A stretch of DNA of 64,000 nt from Flavobacterium bernardetii (GTDB lineage Bacteria > Bacteroidota > Bacteroidia > Flavobacteriales > Flavobacteriaceae): contig NZ_JAANOQ010000010.1 in the NCBI RefSeq assembly GCF_011305415.1, forward strand, positions 30,902 to 94,901, written 5' to 3'. A model generated the notes under the pieces. It was not told the origin of the DNA. It did not search any database and was given only the letters and a program-made list of their open reading frames with translations. The translations under genes and the position numbers were made by a program. This document shows positions 8,403 to 18,179 of this stretch, piece by piece; position 1 is the first letter of the stretch; every line of letters starts with the position of its first letter.

Positions 8403-10193
8403 ATGAAATCAAAGATTCACGAACACCAAAAAAACAACACAATTAGTGTGAGTAAAAAAGTAATTTTTAGTATCATCGCCTTTTCAGCTATTCAAGTTGG
8501 TTTTTCTCAAAAGAAAGACGAAAACATTGGTAGTGAAGTTGTAAATATTGTAAAACCTTATACGCCAACAATTTCTGATGCTTTTAAAGTAAAAGAAACG
8601 CCAGCAGTAGAAGAAGAAGTAGTGGAACCAAAAATTCCAATTAAATATCAAATTTTTTCATTTCCGGTAGCGTCAACTTTCGTTCCTTCAAAAGGAAGAG
8701 CAGCTGATGTGGATAAGGAAGAACTAGAAAAAGGATTTTCAAATTACGCTTCACTTGGTGCAGGAAATTATGGAACGGTAAACGCGGAAGTATTTATAGC
8801 ACATCAATTAAGTAGAACCGATTATGTTGGTGGATTGTTACGTCATTTATCTTCGCAAGGTGGCATAAAAGGATTAGTTTTAGAAGATAAATATTACACT
8901 ACTGGTTTAGATTTTACTTACGGAAGTAGAACTAAAGACATGAATTGGAATGTCGATTTAGGTGCGAAAAATCAAGTTGTAAATTGGTACGGATTGCCAG
9001 AAAGTATCATTTTTGATGATGCGACTATCAATGCTATCCAACCGACACAAAGTTATAATACGATTTCACTTGGTGGAAGAATGGAATTTAACGACGGATT
9101 GTTTAATGATGCTTCAATGCAATTCAAACGTTTTTCGGATAAATTTGGTTCTGGAGAAAATAGATTTTTTGTAAAACCAGCGTTCGATTTCGAAGTTATG
9201 GATAGCAAAGTTAGAGCTTCTTTCGTAGTGGATTATGTAGGTGGGAATTTCAAAAAAGATTATTATAACGAAGGCGAAATGAAATACAGCAATGTAATTT
9301 TCGGAACAAAACCTAGCTTTTTATACCAACAAGACGATTTTTCTGTGCATTTAGGAGCTGGAATATTTTATACTTCTAATAAATTCAATGGTGCTTCGGA
9401 TGGAAAATTATTTGTATATCCAAATGTAAAAGCTTCTTACCGTTTAGTAGGCGATTTAATGATTGCTTATGCTGGTGCTGAAGGAAATTTACAACAAAAT
9501 TCATATGCTGATTTTGTAGATGGAAATCCGTTCGTATCACCAACTTTATATGTTGCTCCAACTGATAATTCTTACGATATTTATGTGGGAATGAAAGGGA
9601 AATTAGCGAATGCGGTTTCTTTCAACGTTCGTGGTGGAATTAATAATGAAAAAAATAAGCCGTTTTTTGTTTCAAATGTTTATGATTCAACAATTGTGGA
9701 AAAACAAGGTTATCATTACGGAAATTCGTTTAATGTAGTGTATGATAATTTGAATACATTAAGTCTTTTTGGAGAAATTAAAGCCGATTTTTCTAAGAGT
9801 GCTTCATTGGCTTTAAGCGGAACTTATAATACGTTCAAGACTTCAAATTTGGACGAAGCCTATAATTTACCACAGTTAAAAGTAGAGTCTACTTTAAGTC
9901 TCGATTTCACAGAAAAATGGTATGGTGGTATGCAATTATTCTTCGTTGGTGAAAGAATGGATTTAGTTACTGTTCAAGATAAAACATTAGTCATTCCAAC
10001 TTTTAATCAAGAAAAAGTAACTTTAGATAGTTATTTTGATTTGAATGCAAACGTGGGCTACAAATACAATAAAAGACTGACTTTTTTCTTAAAAGGAAAC
10101 AACTTAGCGAACCAAAAGTATAACCGTTGGGTAAATTTCCCAGTGCAAGGTGTACAGGTTTTAGGTGGTGCGAGCTATAAGTTTGATTTTTAG
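8403..10193 (+). CDS. TonB-dependent-receptor-like outer membrane beta-barrel protein
   Basis: A 596-residue protein. A basic N-terminal leader of about 18 residues (MKSKIHEHQKNNTISVSKK) precedes a hydrophobic export segment (VIFSIIAFSAIQVGFSQ, residues 19-35). The rest alternates strands typical of an outer-membrane barrel (YNTISLGGRMEF, VNFPVQGVQVLGGASYKFDF) and ends in the aromatic terminal residue expected for BamA-assembled barrels. The late LFLKGNNLANQKYNRW-like region is the usual C-terminal TonB-receptor motif. No convincing plug domain is visible, so it may be a porin-like relative rather than a full receptor. The leader is almost identical to that of the protein at 50125-50682. Inverted repeats flank the gene closely on both sides. 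Confidence 0.8.
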   Translation: MKSKIHEHQKNNTISVSKKVIFSIIAFSAIQVGFSQKKDENIGSEVVNIVKPYTPTISDAFKVKETPAVEEEVVEPKIPIKYQIFSFPVASTFVPSKGRAADVDKEELEKGFSNYASLGAGNYGTVNAEVFIAHQLSRTDYVGGLLRHLSSQGGIKGLVLEDKYYTTGLDFTYGSRTKDMNWNVDLGAKNQVVNWYGLPESIIFDDATINAIQPTQSYNTISLGGRMEFNDGLFNDASMQFKRFSDKFGSGENRFFVKPAFDFEVMDSKVRASFVVDYVGGNFKKDYYNEGEMKYSNVIFGTKPSFLYQQDDFSVHLGAGIFYTSNKFNGASDGKLFVYPNVKASYRLVGDLMIAYAGAEGNLQQNSYADFVDGNPFVSPTLYVAPTDNSYDIYVGMKGKLANAVSFNVRGGINNEKNKPFFVSNVYDSTIVEKQGYHYGNSFNVVYDNLNTLSLFGEIKADFSKSASLALSGTYNTFKTSNLDEAYNLPQLKVESTLSLDFTEKWYGGMQLFFVGERMDLVTVQDKTLVIPTFNQEKVTLDSYFDLNANVGYKYNKRLTFFLKGNNLANQKYNRWVNFPVQGVQVLGGASYKFDF

Positions 10194-10196
10194 TTT

Positions 10197-10235
10197 TACC
10201 GCAAAGACACAAAGTTTTTCGCAAGGTCCGCAAGG
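10197..10235. repeat. Right copy of ~39-bp inverted repeat
   Basis: accgcaaagacacaaag followed by tttttcgcaaggtccgcaagg, nearly the reverse complement of 8351-8389. It starts 3 nt after the barrel gene's stop. Confidence 0.8.
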
Positions 10236-10298
10236 TTTTTTATAAAGTTTTGTCCGCAAAGTTTGTCATGCTGAAAATATCTCAAAAAATAATATTCT

Positions 10299-10748
10299 AT
10301 GAAAAAATATTTTAAAATAATATTATCAGTTGTTTCCGCTTTTCTGTTGATGAGTTGTGGTGTTTCTGAAAAATATTCTTTTCAGGAAGAGAATATTTAT
10401 TTTAAGTTGAAAATTAAAGAAAAATACGAAGTTGATAAAATTTTATATGATGATAATAAAGCCTATCATTATGATGTTATTTTTAATGGGAAGGTTTTGA
10501 GTATATATCTTCATAAAAAATCAATTAAAGATATTTATAAAGAATGTAATATTGTTCTTTTAGAAGATAAAAATCTTTATATAGTTGAGTGTGGGAAAAA
10601 AGAAAATGGAGCAAATTACTTGAAGGATTTTTTTGTAGAAAGAAAAATAAAAGATAATTATATAGTTTTTAGACCTTATAATGAAAATTCAGAAGAAATA
10701 GAATTTTTACTTCAAAAAATTAAAGAAATAGAAATCATTGAAAAATAA
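10299..10748 (+). CDS. Hypothetical lipoprotein
   Basis: A 149-residue protein with a lipoprotein signal peptide: basic start MKKYFK, hydrophobic stretch, and lipobox LLMSC with Cys20 as the predicted lipid-modified residue, followed by GVSEKYSF. The mature part is charged and Lys/Glu/Asp/Tyr rich, with no domain I recognise. It lies between the barrel gene and the GreA-like gene. The intergenic bases before it include short repeat debris (a TCATGCTGAA word at about 10267). Confidence 0.7.
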   Translation: MKKYFKIILSVVSAFLLMSCGVSEKYSFQEENIYFKLKIKEKYEVDKILYDDNKAYHYDVIFNGKVLSIYLHKKSIKDIYKECNIVLLEDKNLYIVECGKKENGANYLKDFFVERKIKDNYIVFRPYNENSEEIEFLLQKIKEIEIIEK

Positions 10749-10795
10749 AATCATAGTAAATCCGCACAATCTGTAAAATCCGCGTACCAATAACC

Positions 10796-11248
10796 ATGCA
10801 AAACTTCAAACAAAAAATACTTTCTCAATATCAAATAGTACTTCAAGATAAAATAGATATTTATCAGGATTTAATCAATTCTTTAACAGAAGACGCGCAG
10901 AATGATGCTAAATCTTCTGCTGGTGATAAACACGAAACTACTTTATCTAAACTCCATATTGAGCAAGAAAAAATTGCCAATAAACTAAAAGAAGCGATAG
11001 AACAACAAGCTATTTTATCTAAATTAGATATGGAACAAGTTACCGATAATGTTGTTTTAGGAAGTTTGGTAAAAACCAATCATTTAACCGTTTTTGTATG
11101 TACAGCTTTGCCTAAAATCACTGTTGATAATCAGGCAGTTTTTGCCATTTCACCACAGTCTCCTTTAGGAATTCAATTGATGCATAAAACCATTAATTCT
11201 GAATTTCCTGTAAACAATGTGATTTATAAAATTTTAGAGATTATTTAA
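10796..11248 (+). CDS. GreA/GreB-like protein
   Basis: A 150-residue cytoplasmic protein. Residues about 1-75 form a long helical hairpin with DAQNDAKSSAGDKHETTLSKLHIEQEKIANKL, resembling the GreA N-terminal coiled coil, whose tip acidic residues act in the RNA polymerase secondary channel. Residues about 85-150 resemble the GreA C-terminal FKBP-like domain, including the SPLGIQLMHK turn that corresponds to the SPLGKALLGK motif of Gre factors. Relatives in Flavobacteria are often labelled 3-oxoacyl-ACP synthase, for which there is no support here (no Cys-His-Asn triad, far too short). Whether it cleaves backtracked RNA or only binds polymerase is unknown. Confidence 0.7.
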   Translation: MQNFKQKILSQYQIVLQDKIDIYQDLINSLTEDAQNDAKSSAGDKHETTLSKLHIEQEKIANKLKEAIEQQAILSKLDMEQVTDNVVLGSLVKTNHLTVFVCTALPKITVDNQAVFAISPQSPLGIQLMHKTINSEFPVNNVIYKILEII

Positions 11249-11479
11249 TTTCAAGCTTTTAGCTAAACTCATTTTACTATACAAAACTTTGCGATTTCGT
11301 GCTTTCGGGGCTAATTTTTATAATTTTAAGTAAATCTTCATTATTGTTCTGTTTTTGTTTTATATTTATTTAAAATATCAATTTTTAGTTTAAAATTTTA
11401 ATCAAAATACGTTTTTTGGTTTCGTAATTAAACTTTAAAACGCAATTTTGCTTAAAGAAATAAATTAAAACAGAATATT

Positions 11480-13096
11480 ATGTGCGGAATATTAGCTATT
11501 ATCGGAAAAGGAAAAGACGAAAAATTAGTACAACAATTATCTAAGCGCATGAGCCATCGTGGACCAGATGAAAGTGATATTCATATTACTGAAAGCGGTC
11601 ACTTTTTAGCACATGAACGTTTATCAATCGTCGATTTACATACTGGAATTCAACCTATTCAAGGAACTTCAACAGCTTGGATGATACATAATGGTGAGAT
11701 ATACAATCACCAAAAATTACGAAATACAATTTTAAGAAATCATACTTTCAGAACGACTTCAGATTCGGAAGTTATTGTACACTTATATGAAGAATTTGGT
11801 TACGATTTTTGTAATCTGTTAGATGGAATGTTTGCTTTTGTAGTGATTGATGGCGACGATTATATTGCAGCTAGAGATCCACTTGGAATCAAACCTTTAT
11901 ATTACGGAATTGATGAGCGTGGAAGAAAATATTTTTCTTCAGAAATGAAAGCTATTGCCGACCAATGTACCACGTTTTCAACATTTCCTCCTGGACATAT
12001 TTATACAGAAAAAACAGGGTTTGTAAAATACTATCAACCAGAATGGGAAGATGCTTCTAAAGCTGTGGAAGAAGTTGATTACAAAGCAATAAGAAAAAAA
12101 TTAACCAAAGCTGTTAAAAAACGTTTAATGGCAGATGTTCCATTTGGAGTATTACTTTCAGGCGGATTAGATTCGTCTTTAACATCATCAATTGCATGCC
12201 GATTATTAGAAGGAACTGGGCAAAAAATTCATTCGTTTTCTATAGGTTTAGATGCCGATTCTCCTGACACGAAAGCCGCTAGGAAAGTAGCAGAATTTAT
12301 AGGTACAGAACACCATGAAATTCATTTCACAATTGAACAAGGAATTGAAATTTTAGAAAAACTAATTTGGCATTTAGAAACGTATGATGTAACGTCAATT
12401 CGTGCAAGTACGCCAATGTATTTCTTATCTAAAGCAATTACAGAACAAGGAATTAAAATGGTATTGTCTGGTGAAGGTGCTGATGAGGTTTTTGGCGGGT
12501 ATTTATATTTTAGAAATGCGCCAAGTCCTGAAGAATTTCAGCAAGAAACAATTGACAGAGTGCAAAAATTATTTACAGCCGATTTATTACGCGCCGATAA
12601 ATCTACAATGGCACACGGATTAGAAGCTCGTGTCCCGTTTTTAGATAAAAAGTTTTTAGAATTAGCCATAAAAATCAAACCAGAAGAAAAACAGCCAAAA
12701 ACATATGATGGCATTGAAAAATATATTTTAAGAAAAGCGTTTGATACACCAAAAAAACCGTATCTTCCAGATGAAGTTTTATGGCGTCAGAAAGAGCAAT
12801 TCTCAGATGGAGTAGGATATAACTGGATTGATACATTAATTGAATATTGTACGTCTCAAGTAACGGATGAAGATTTTGATAAAGCGGCAAAATTGTTTCC
12901 ATACAATACACCAACTACAAAAGAAGCGTTCTTTTACAGAAGAATTTTCCAGAACTTCTATCCACAAGTTAGTGCGGCAGAAACAGTAAGAAAATGGATT
13001 CCGAAATGGCAAGAAAACCAAGATCCAAGTGGTAGAGCTAATTCAGCTCACGTTAAAGCTGATGTTTTAATTGCATCGGAAATAGAAAAAGTATAA
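11480..13096 (+). CDS. asnB: Asparagine synthase B (glutamine-hydrolysing)
   Basis: A 538-residue enzyme that makes asparagine from aspartate, ATP and glutamine. Start MCGILAIIG exposes the N-terminal nucleophile Cys2 of the class II glutamine amidotransferase domain (about 1-190), with SHRGPDES, MIHNGEIYNH and TSDSEVIVHLYEEFG. The synthetase domain has the pyrophosphate loop LLSGGLDSSL near residue 228, SGEGADEVFGGYLYF, and the arginine-containing HGLEARVPFLDK. Length and motifs match the enterobacterial AsnB type. It stands alone with its own long leader and is followed by a terminator, so it is probably monocistronic. Of the 230-bp gap upstream, the near-consensus AATTTTG just before 11451 may be the -7 element. 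Confidence 0.96.
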   Translation: MCGILAIIGKGKDEKLVQQLSKRMSHRGPDESDIHITESGHFLAHERLSIVDLHTGIQPIQGTSTAWMIHNGEIYNHQKLRNTILRNHTFRTTSDSEVIVHLYEEFGYDFCNLLDGMFAFVVIDGDDYIAARDPLGIKPLYYGIDERGRKYFSSEMKAIADQCTTFSTFPPGHIYTEKTGFVKYYQPEWEDASKAVEEVDYKAIRKKLTKAVKKRLMADVPFGVLLSGGLDSSLTSSIACRLLEGTGQKIHSFSIGLDADSPDTKAARKVAEFIGTEHHEIHFTIEQGIEILEKLIWHLETYDVTSIRASTPMYFLSKAITEQGIKMVLSGEGADEVFGGYLYFRNAPSPEEFQQETIDRVQKLFTADLLRADKSTMAHGLEARVPFLDKKFLELAIKIKPEEKQPKTYDGIEKYILRKAFDTPKKPYLPDEVLWRQKEQFSDGVGYNWIDTLIEYCTSQVTDEDFDKAAKLFPYNTPTTKEAFFYRRIFQNFYPQVSAAETVRKWIPKWQENQDPSGRANSAHVKADVLIASEIEKV

Positions 13097-13126
13097 AAAA
13101 GACAAGTTGTGTTGTGTTTAATAGGA

Positions 13127-13162
13127 GAGTGTCAAGATTTTTTTCTTGATGCTCTTTTTTTT
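13127..13162 (+). terminator. Terminator of asnB
   Basis: A 10-bp stem (GAGTGTCAAG / CTTGATGCTC, two G:U pairs) with an 8-nt T-rich loop, followed by eight T. Confidence 0.8.
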
Positions 13163-13239
13163 AAATAACTTAAAAATGACGAAATAGTAACATTTAATAA
13201 AAACAGGTTTTAATAATTGAATCAATTTAACTTTTAAAG

Positions 13240-13273
13240 GGCTCTAAATTTTAGTTTTAAGAGCCTTTTTTTA
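13240..13273 (+). terminator. Second hairpin terminator
   Basis: GGCTCT ... AGAGCC stem with an AT-rich inner part, followed by a T7 run. Probably a backup terminator for asnB. Confidence 0.6.
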
Positions 13274-13427
13274 TTTTCTTCCATTTGGTTTTGAAATAAA
13301 AAAACACTAAAATCTAATTTTACACTCTTTTTGGCTTATTTAAGAAGAGATTGTCAGAAATTAACAAATGTTGATAACTTAAATACGTTTTAAGCAGTTT
13401 TTAATTCCGATTTTTTAATCAATTCGT

Positions 13428-13435
13428 TATATTTG
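13428..13435 (+). promoter_or_regulatory. Candidate -7 element of gyrB
   Basis: TATATTTG, 34 nt before the gyrB ATG; matches the Bacteroidota TAnnTTTG consensus. The -33 TTG is not clear. Confidence 0.5.
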
Positions 13436-13457
13436 TTGATATAAAAATAGTTTATAA

Positions 13458-15410
<1,953 letters not shown>

Positions 15411-15413
15411 TAT

Positions 15414-16427
15414 ATGAAGCGTAGTTTTGTAATTTGTATCTTGTTTTTTGGATTTTCTAATTCAATACAAGCGCAAACACCAACTCCAACACAATTTGAA
15501 CAAATAGGGTATCTTTTAGAAGATGCCCTTTTGTATTCAAAGCAGTATCTAATTCCAGCTACTGATGGCGCGGTGTATCAAGCTTCCTCAGCTTGGATGA
15601 ATTCAGCTAAAAGGAAAAAAAATTGGCAAATTACTGTAGGTTTACATGGTAATACGTTTATTGTACCTAAGTCGGATAGAAGTTTTATCATTAATAATTC
15701 TGATTTTAAATTTTTAAAGCTAGAAGGAACTGAAGCTTCTGCTGAGGTGCCAACCGCTTTAGGAAATGACGATTCATTTTATTTAGTTGGTGATTTAGAT
15801 GGACAACAAGTTAGATTGAAAACGCCAAAAGGAGTCAATCAAGAAACAATTACTTATCCGTATTTGGATGTTTCTTTTGCTTTGCCAAGTGGTTCAGAAA
15901 TTATTGGTCGTTTTTCAACTAAAACCAATTTAAAAAGAGGTTATTACAAAGTGTATGGTTTCGGATTAAAACATAATTTGAGTCAGTATTTTCCTAAATT
16001 GGAAAGTAAAAAAATTCACATTTCTGCGATGTCATTTTATTCTAATGAAGATATTAGTTTCGATTTTTTAGATGTTAATACATCTTACGGGAATTTAGGA
16101 ATTAATAACTTGAACGGAATTGTAGACACCTATCATTATCAATTATCCGTTTCAAAAGAAATTAAAAGGTTTGAGATTTTGGGAAGTTTTATAGTAAATA
16201 CAAGTAATTTCAATTATGTGGTAAGTGGCGAAAAAGGCGAAATTGAAAACATAATTCCTGCACAGTATATTATTAATCAATTGTTAAACACTATTGAAAA
16301 AAGAAAAACTAACTATATTGGAGAAGTTGCCGTTAATTATAGTTTAAAAGATTTTAGTATTCTAAGTGCTTTTGCTTTCGGAAAGTTTGTAAATTTCAAT
16401 GCTGGTGTTTCTTATAAAGTGAATTAA
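15414..16427 (+). CDS. Exported outer-membrane-like protein (resembles DUF6588 family)
   Basis: A 337-residue protein with a signal peptide (RSFVICILFFGFSNSIQAQ, residues 3-21). The mature part has many amphipathic beta strands (WQITVGLHGNTFIV, YPYLDVSFALPSGSEIIGRF, YYKVYGFGLKHNLSQYF, VNFNAGVSYKVN) and looks like a small outer-membrane barrel. The organisation resembles the DUF6588 family common in Flavobacteria, of unknown function; I recall this family from memory and could not check it. It starts three bases after the gyrB stop and ends at a strong terminator, so it is probably read through from gyrB. Confidence 0.7.
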   Translation: MKRSFVICILFFGFSNSIQAQTPTPTQFEQIGYLLEDALLYSKQYLIPATDGAVYQASSAWMNSAKRKKNWQITVGLHGNTFIVPKSDRSFIINNSDFKFLKLEGTEASAEVPTALGNDDSFYLVGDLDGQQVRLKTPKGVNQETITYPYLDVSFALPSGSEIIGRFSTKTNLKRGYYKVYGFGLKHNLSQYFPKLESKKIHISAMSFYSNEDISFDFLDVNTSYGNLGINNLNGIVDTYHYQLSVSKEIKRFEILGSFIVNTSNFNYVVSGEKGEIENIIPAQYIINQLLNTIEKRKTNYIGEVAVNYSLKDFSILSAFAFGKFVNFNAGVSYKVN

Positions 16428-16430
16428 AAA

Positions 16431-16460
16431 AAATCCCATCTTGAACAGATGGGATTTTTT
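16431..16460. terminator. Terminator after the gyrB operon
   Basis: AAATCCCATC / GATGGGATTT, a 10-bp perfect stem with 7-nt loop, T-run on the right and A-run on the left, so it can serve both strands. Confidence 0.9.
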
Positions 16461-16471
16461 ATATTTTTAAA

Positions 16472-16515
16472 TTGGTAGCTGAGGCTCTCGAACTTGGTAG
16501 CTGAGGTTCTCGAAG
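16472..16515. repeat. Tandem 22-bp repeat, two copies
   Basis: Two adjacent 22-nt units beginning ttggtagctgagg, differing at two positions (c/t in ggctct/ggttct and the final base). They resemble the CTGAG...TCGAAG interspersed repeats common in Bacteroidota genomes. The second unit ends exactly at the base before the LOG gene's stop codon. Confidence 0.85.
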
Positions 16516-17241
16516 CTAGAAGTTTGGAGATAATTCGTACTTTTTGTAAAAAGTATCTAAAACCTCAACAACCTCATCTTCCGTATCTACAATTTTAAAT
16601 AAATTTAAATCTTCTGGTGAAGCATTTTTAAATTTATCAATCATAACTGCTTTTACCCAATCCATTAAGCCAGTCCAAAACTCTGTTCCAACTAATATAA
16701 TAGGGAATTTGGCAATTTTTTTAGTTTGAATTAAAGTAATCGCTTCAAACATTTCATCCAAAGTTCCGAAACCACCTGGCATCACTACAAACCCTTGAGA
16801 ATACTTTACAAACATTACTTTTCTCACGAAAAAGTAATCGAAATTTAAGTTTTTATCTCTGTCGATATAAGGATTGTAATGTTGTTCGAAAGGTAATTCA
16901 ATATTTAAACCTACAGAAGTTCCGCCACCGTGGTGAGCACCTTTATTACCAGCTTCCATTATTCCAGGTCCTCCACCGGTAATGACACCGTAACCAGCTT
17001 TAGAAATTTTAAAGGCAATTTTTTCTGCTAATAAATAATATTTATCGTCTGGTTTTGTTCTTGCTGAACCAAAAATAGATACACAAGGACCAATTCGACC
17101 CATAGTTTCGTATCCATTTACAAATTCCGACATAATTTTAAAAATTGCCCAAGAATCGTTTGCTCTAATTTCGTTCCAAGTTTTTTGTTTTAATTTATCT
17201 TGGATTCTTTCATCATCATTTTGATATTGATCTGCTGCCAT
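16516..17241 (-). CDS. LOG family protein (TIGR00730-type Rossmann fold)
   Basis: A 241-residue cytoplasmic protein of the LOG / lysine-decarboxylase-like superfamily. Members with proven activity are cytokinin riboside 5'-monophosphate phosphoribohydrolases or related nucleotide 5'-monophosphate nucleosidases. The two signature motifs are GVITGGGPGIMEAGNKGAHHGGG and MPGGFGTLDEMFEAITLIQTKK, which form the nucleotide-binding and catalytic site. Length is usual for the larger bacterial group. The natural substrate in this organism is unknown. The gene is convergent with the gyrB operon and shares its bidirectional terminator. Confidence 0.9.
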   Translation of the reverse strand: MAADQYQNDDERIQDKLKQKTWNEIRANDSWAIFKIMSEFVNGYETMGRIGPCVSIFGSARTKPDDKYYLLAEKIAFKISKAGYGVITGGGPGIMEAGNKGAHHGGGTSVGLNIELPFEQHYNPYIDRDKNLNFDYFFVRKVMFVKYSQGFVVMPGGFGTLDEMFEAITLIQTKKIAKFPIILVGTEFWTGLMDWVKAVMIDKFKNASPEDLNLFKIVDTEDEVVEVLDTFYKKYELSPNF

Positions 17242-17314
17242 ACTATACGTAATAATAAGTTTAAATTTATTTTTTAGCAGTGTTGTTGTGTGAAGTAGTC
17301 GACCGCTAAGATAG

Positions 17315-18166
17315 TTATTTATTATTTATAGAAAATAATTTTGTCAATAATTTAATTAATTCTTGATTCCATATTTTATAATCATGTCCACCTTCAAACG
17401 AACGGATTTCTGCAAATGAATTTGAATCTAAATACATTTTTTTCATAATTTGACTTTCTTCTTTAAGAAAATCGGGTTCTTTACTTCCATAAATCATATA
17501 AAGACTTGGATATTTTATTTCCTTTTTCCATGTATTGGTTTTAATTCCACCTCCAAATGTTGAAAAACATAAATACGTTCCAATTAACTCTGTATTTCTA
17601 TTTAATAATTCCATTCCAAAACCAGCACCATTTGAATATCCATAAAAAAATCTATCTTTTTTTAACTTTTTTTGATACAATTTTTTTTCTATGCTTATTA
17701 AGAGTTCATTTTCAAAATAAAACATATGATTTTTAAATCTATTCGATAAATGCTTTAGCTCTTGTGTGTCGGAATCATTATTTACATATTCAAAATTTCT
17801 AAAATTTAATTTTACTTTTCTTCCATCTGCAAAAGTAGAACTTGTACTGTCTGCAATTTTTGTATTACAATGACTTTCAATAAAAATTATTGGTTTTATT
17901 AGATTATTTTCTATTAAAGAATCTAAACTTTTCTTTAAAAAAGAATTTTCATTAATAGTAAAACCATCTGTTGCATATACAATTGGATAGTTTTTTTTCG
18001 AATTAAAACCTTTCGGCAAGTAAATATTATGTTTTCTGTATTCTAATAATGACTTGCTATACATAGAATCTGTAAAATATTGAGATTCCGTTTCTACTAT
18101 AGCTTTATTCGATTTACAAGAAATAAATAGTGATATGATTACTAAAATAAATATGTTTATCTTCAT
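17315..18166 (-). CDS. Putative esterase lipoprotein (enterochelin-esterase-like fold)
   Basis: A 283-residue protein with lipoprotein signal MKINIFILVIISLFISC (Cys17). The mature part resembles PF00756-type esterases: LPKGFNSKKNYPIVYATDGF near the start, the nucleophile elbow FYGYSNGAGFGMEL (GxSxG), and a late FEGGHDYKIW that supplies the likely catalytic His. Such enzymes hydrolyse esters of various substrates in the periplasm; the substrate here is unknown. It lies directly downstream of uvrA on the same strand with 13 bases between them, but a functional link is unlikely. Confidence 0.75.
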   Translation of the reverse strand: MKINIFILVIISLFISCKSNKAIVETESQYFTDSMYSKSLLEYRKHNIYLPKGFNSKKNYPIVYATDGFTINENSFLKKSLDSLIENNLIKPIIFIESHCNTKIADSTSSTFADGRKVKLNFRNFEYVNNDSDTQELKHLSNRFKNHMFYFENELLISIEKKLYQKKLKKDRFFYGYSNGAGFGMELLNRNTELIGTYLCFSTFGGGIKTNTWKKEIKYPSLYMIYGSKEPDFLKEESQIMKKMYLDSNSFAEIRSFEGGHDYKIWNQELIKLLTKLFSINNK

Positions 18167-18179
18167 TTTGAAGTCTATT

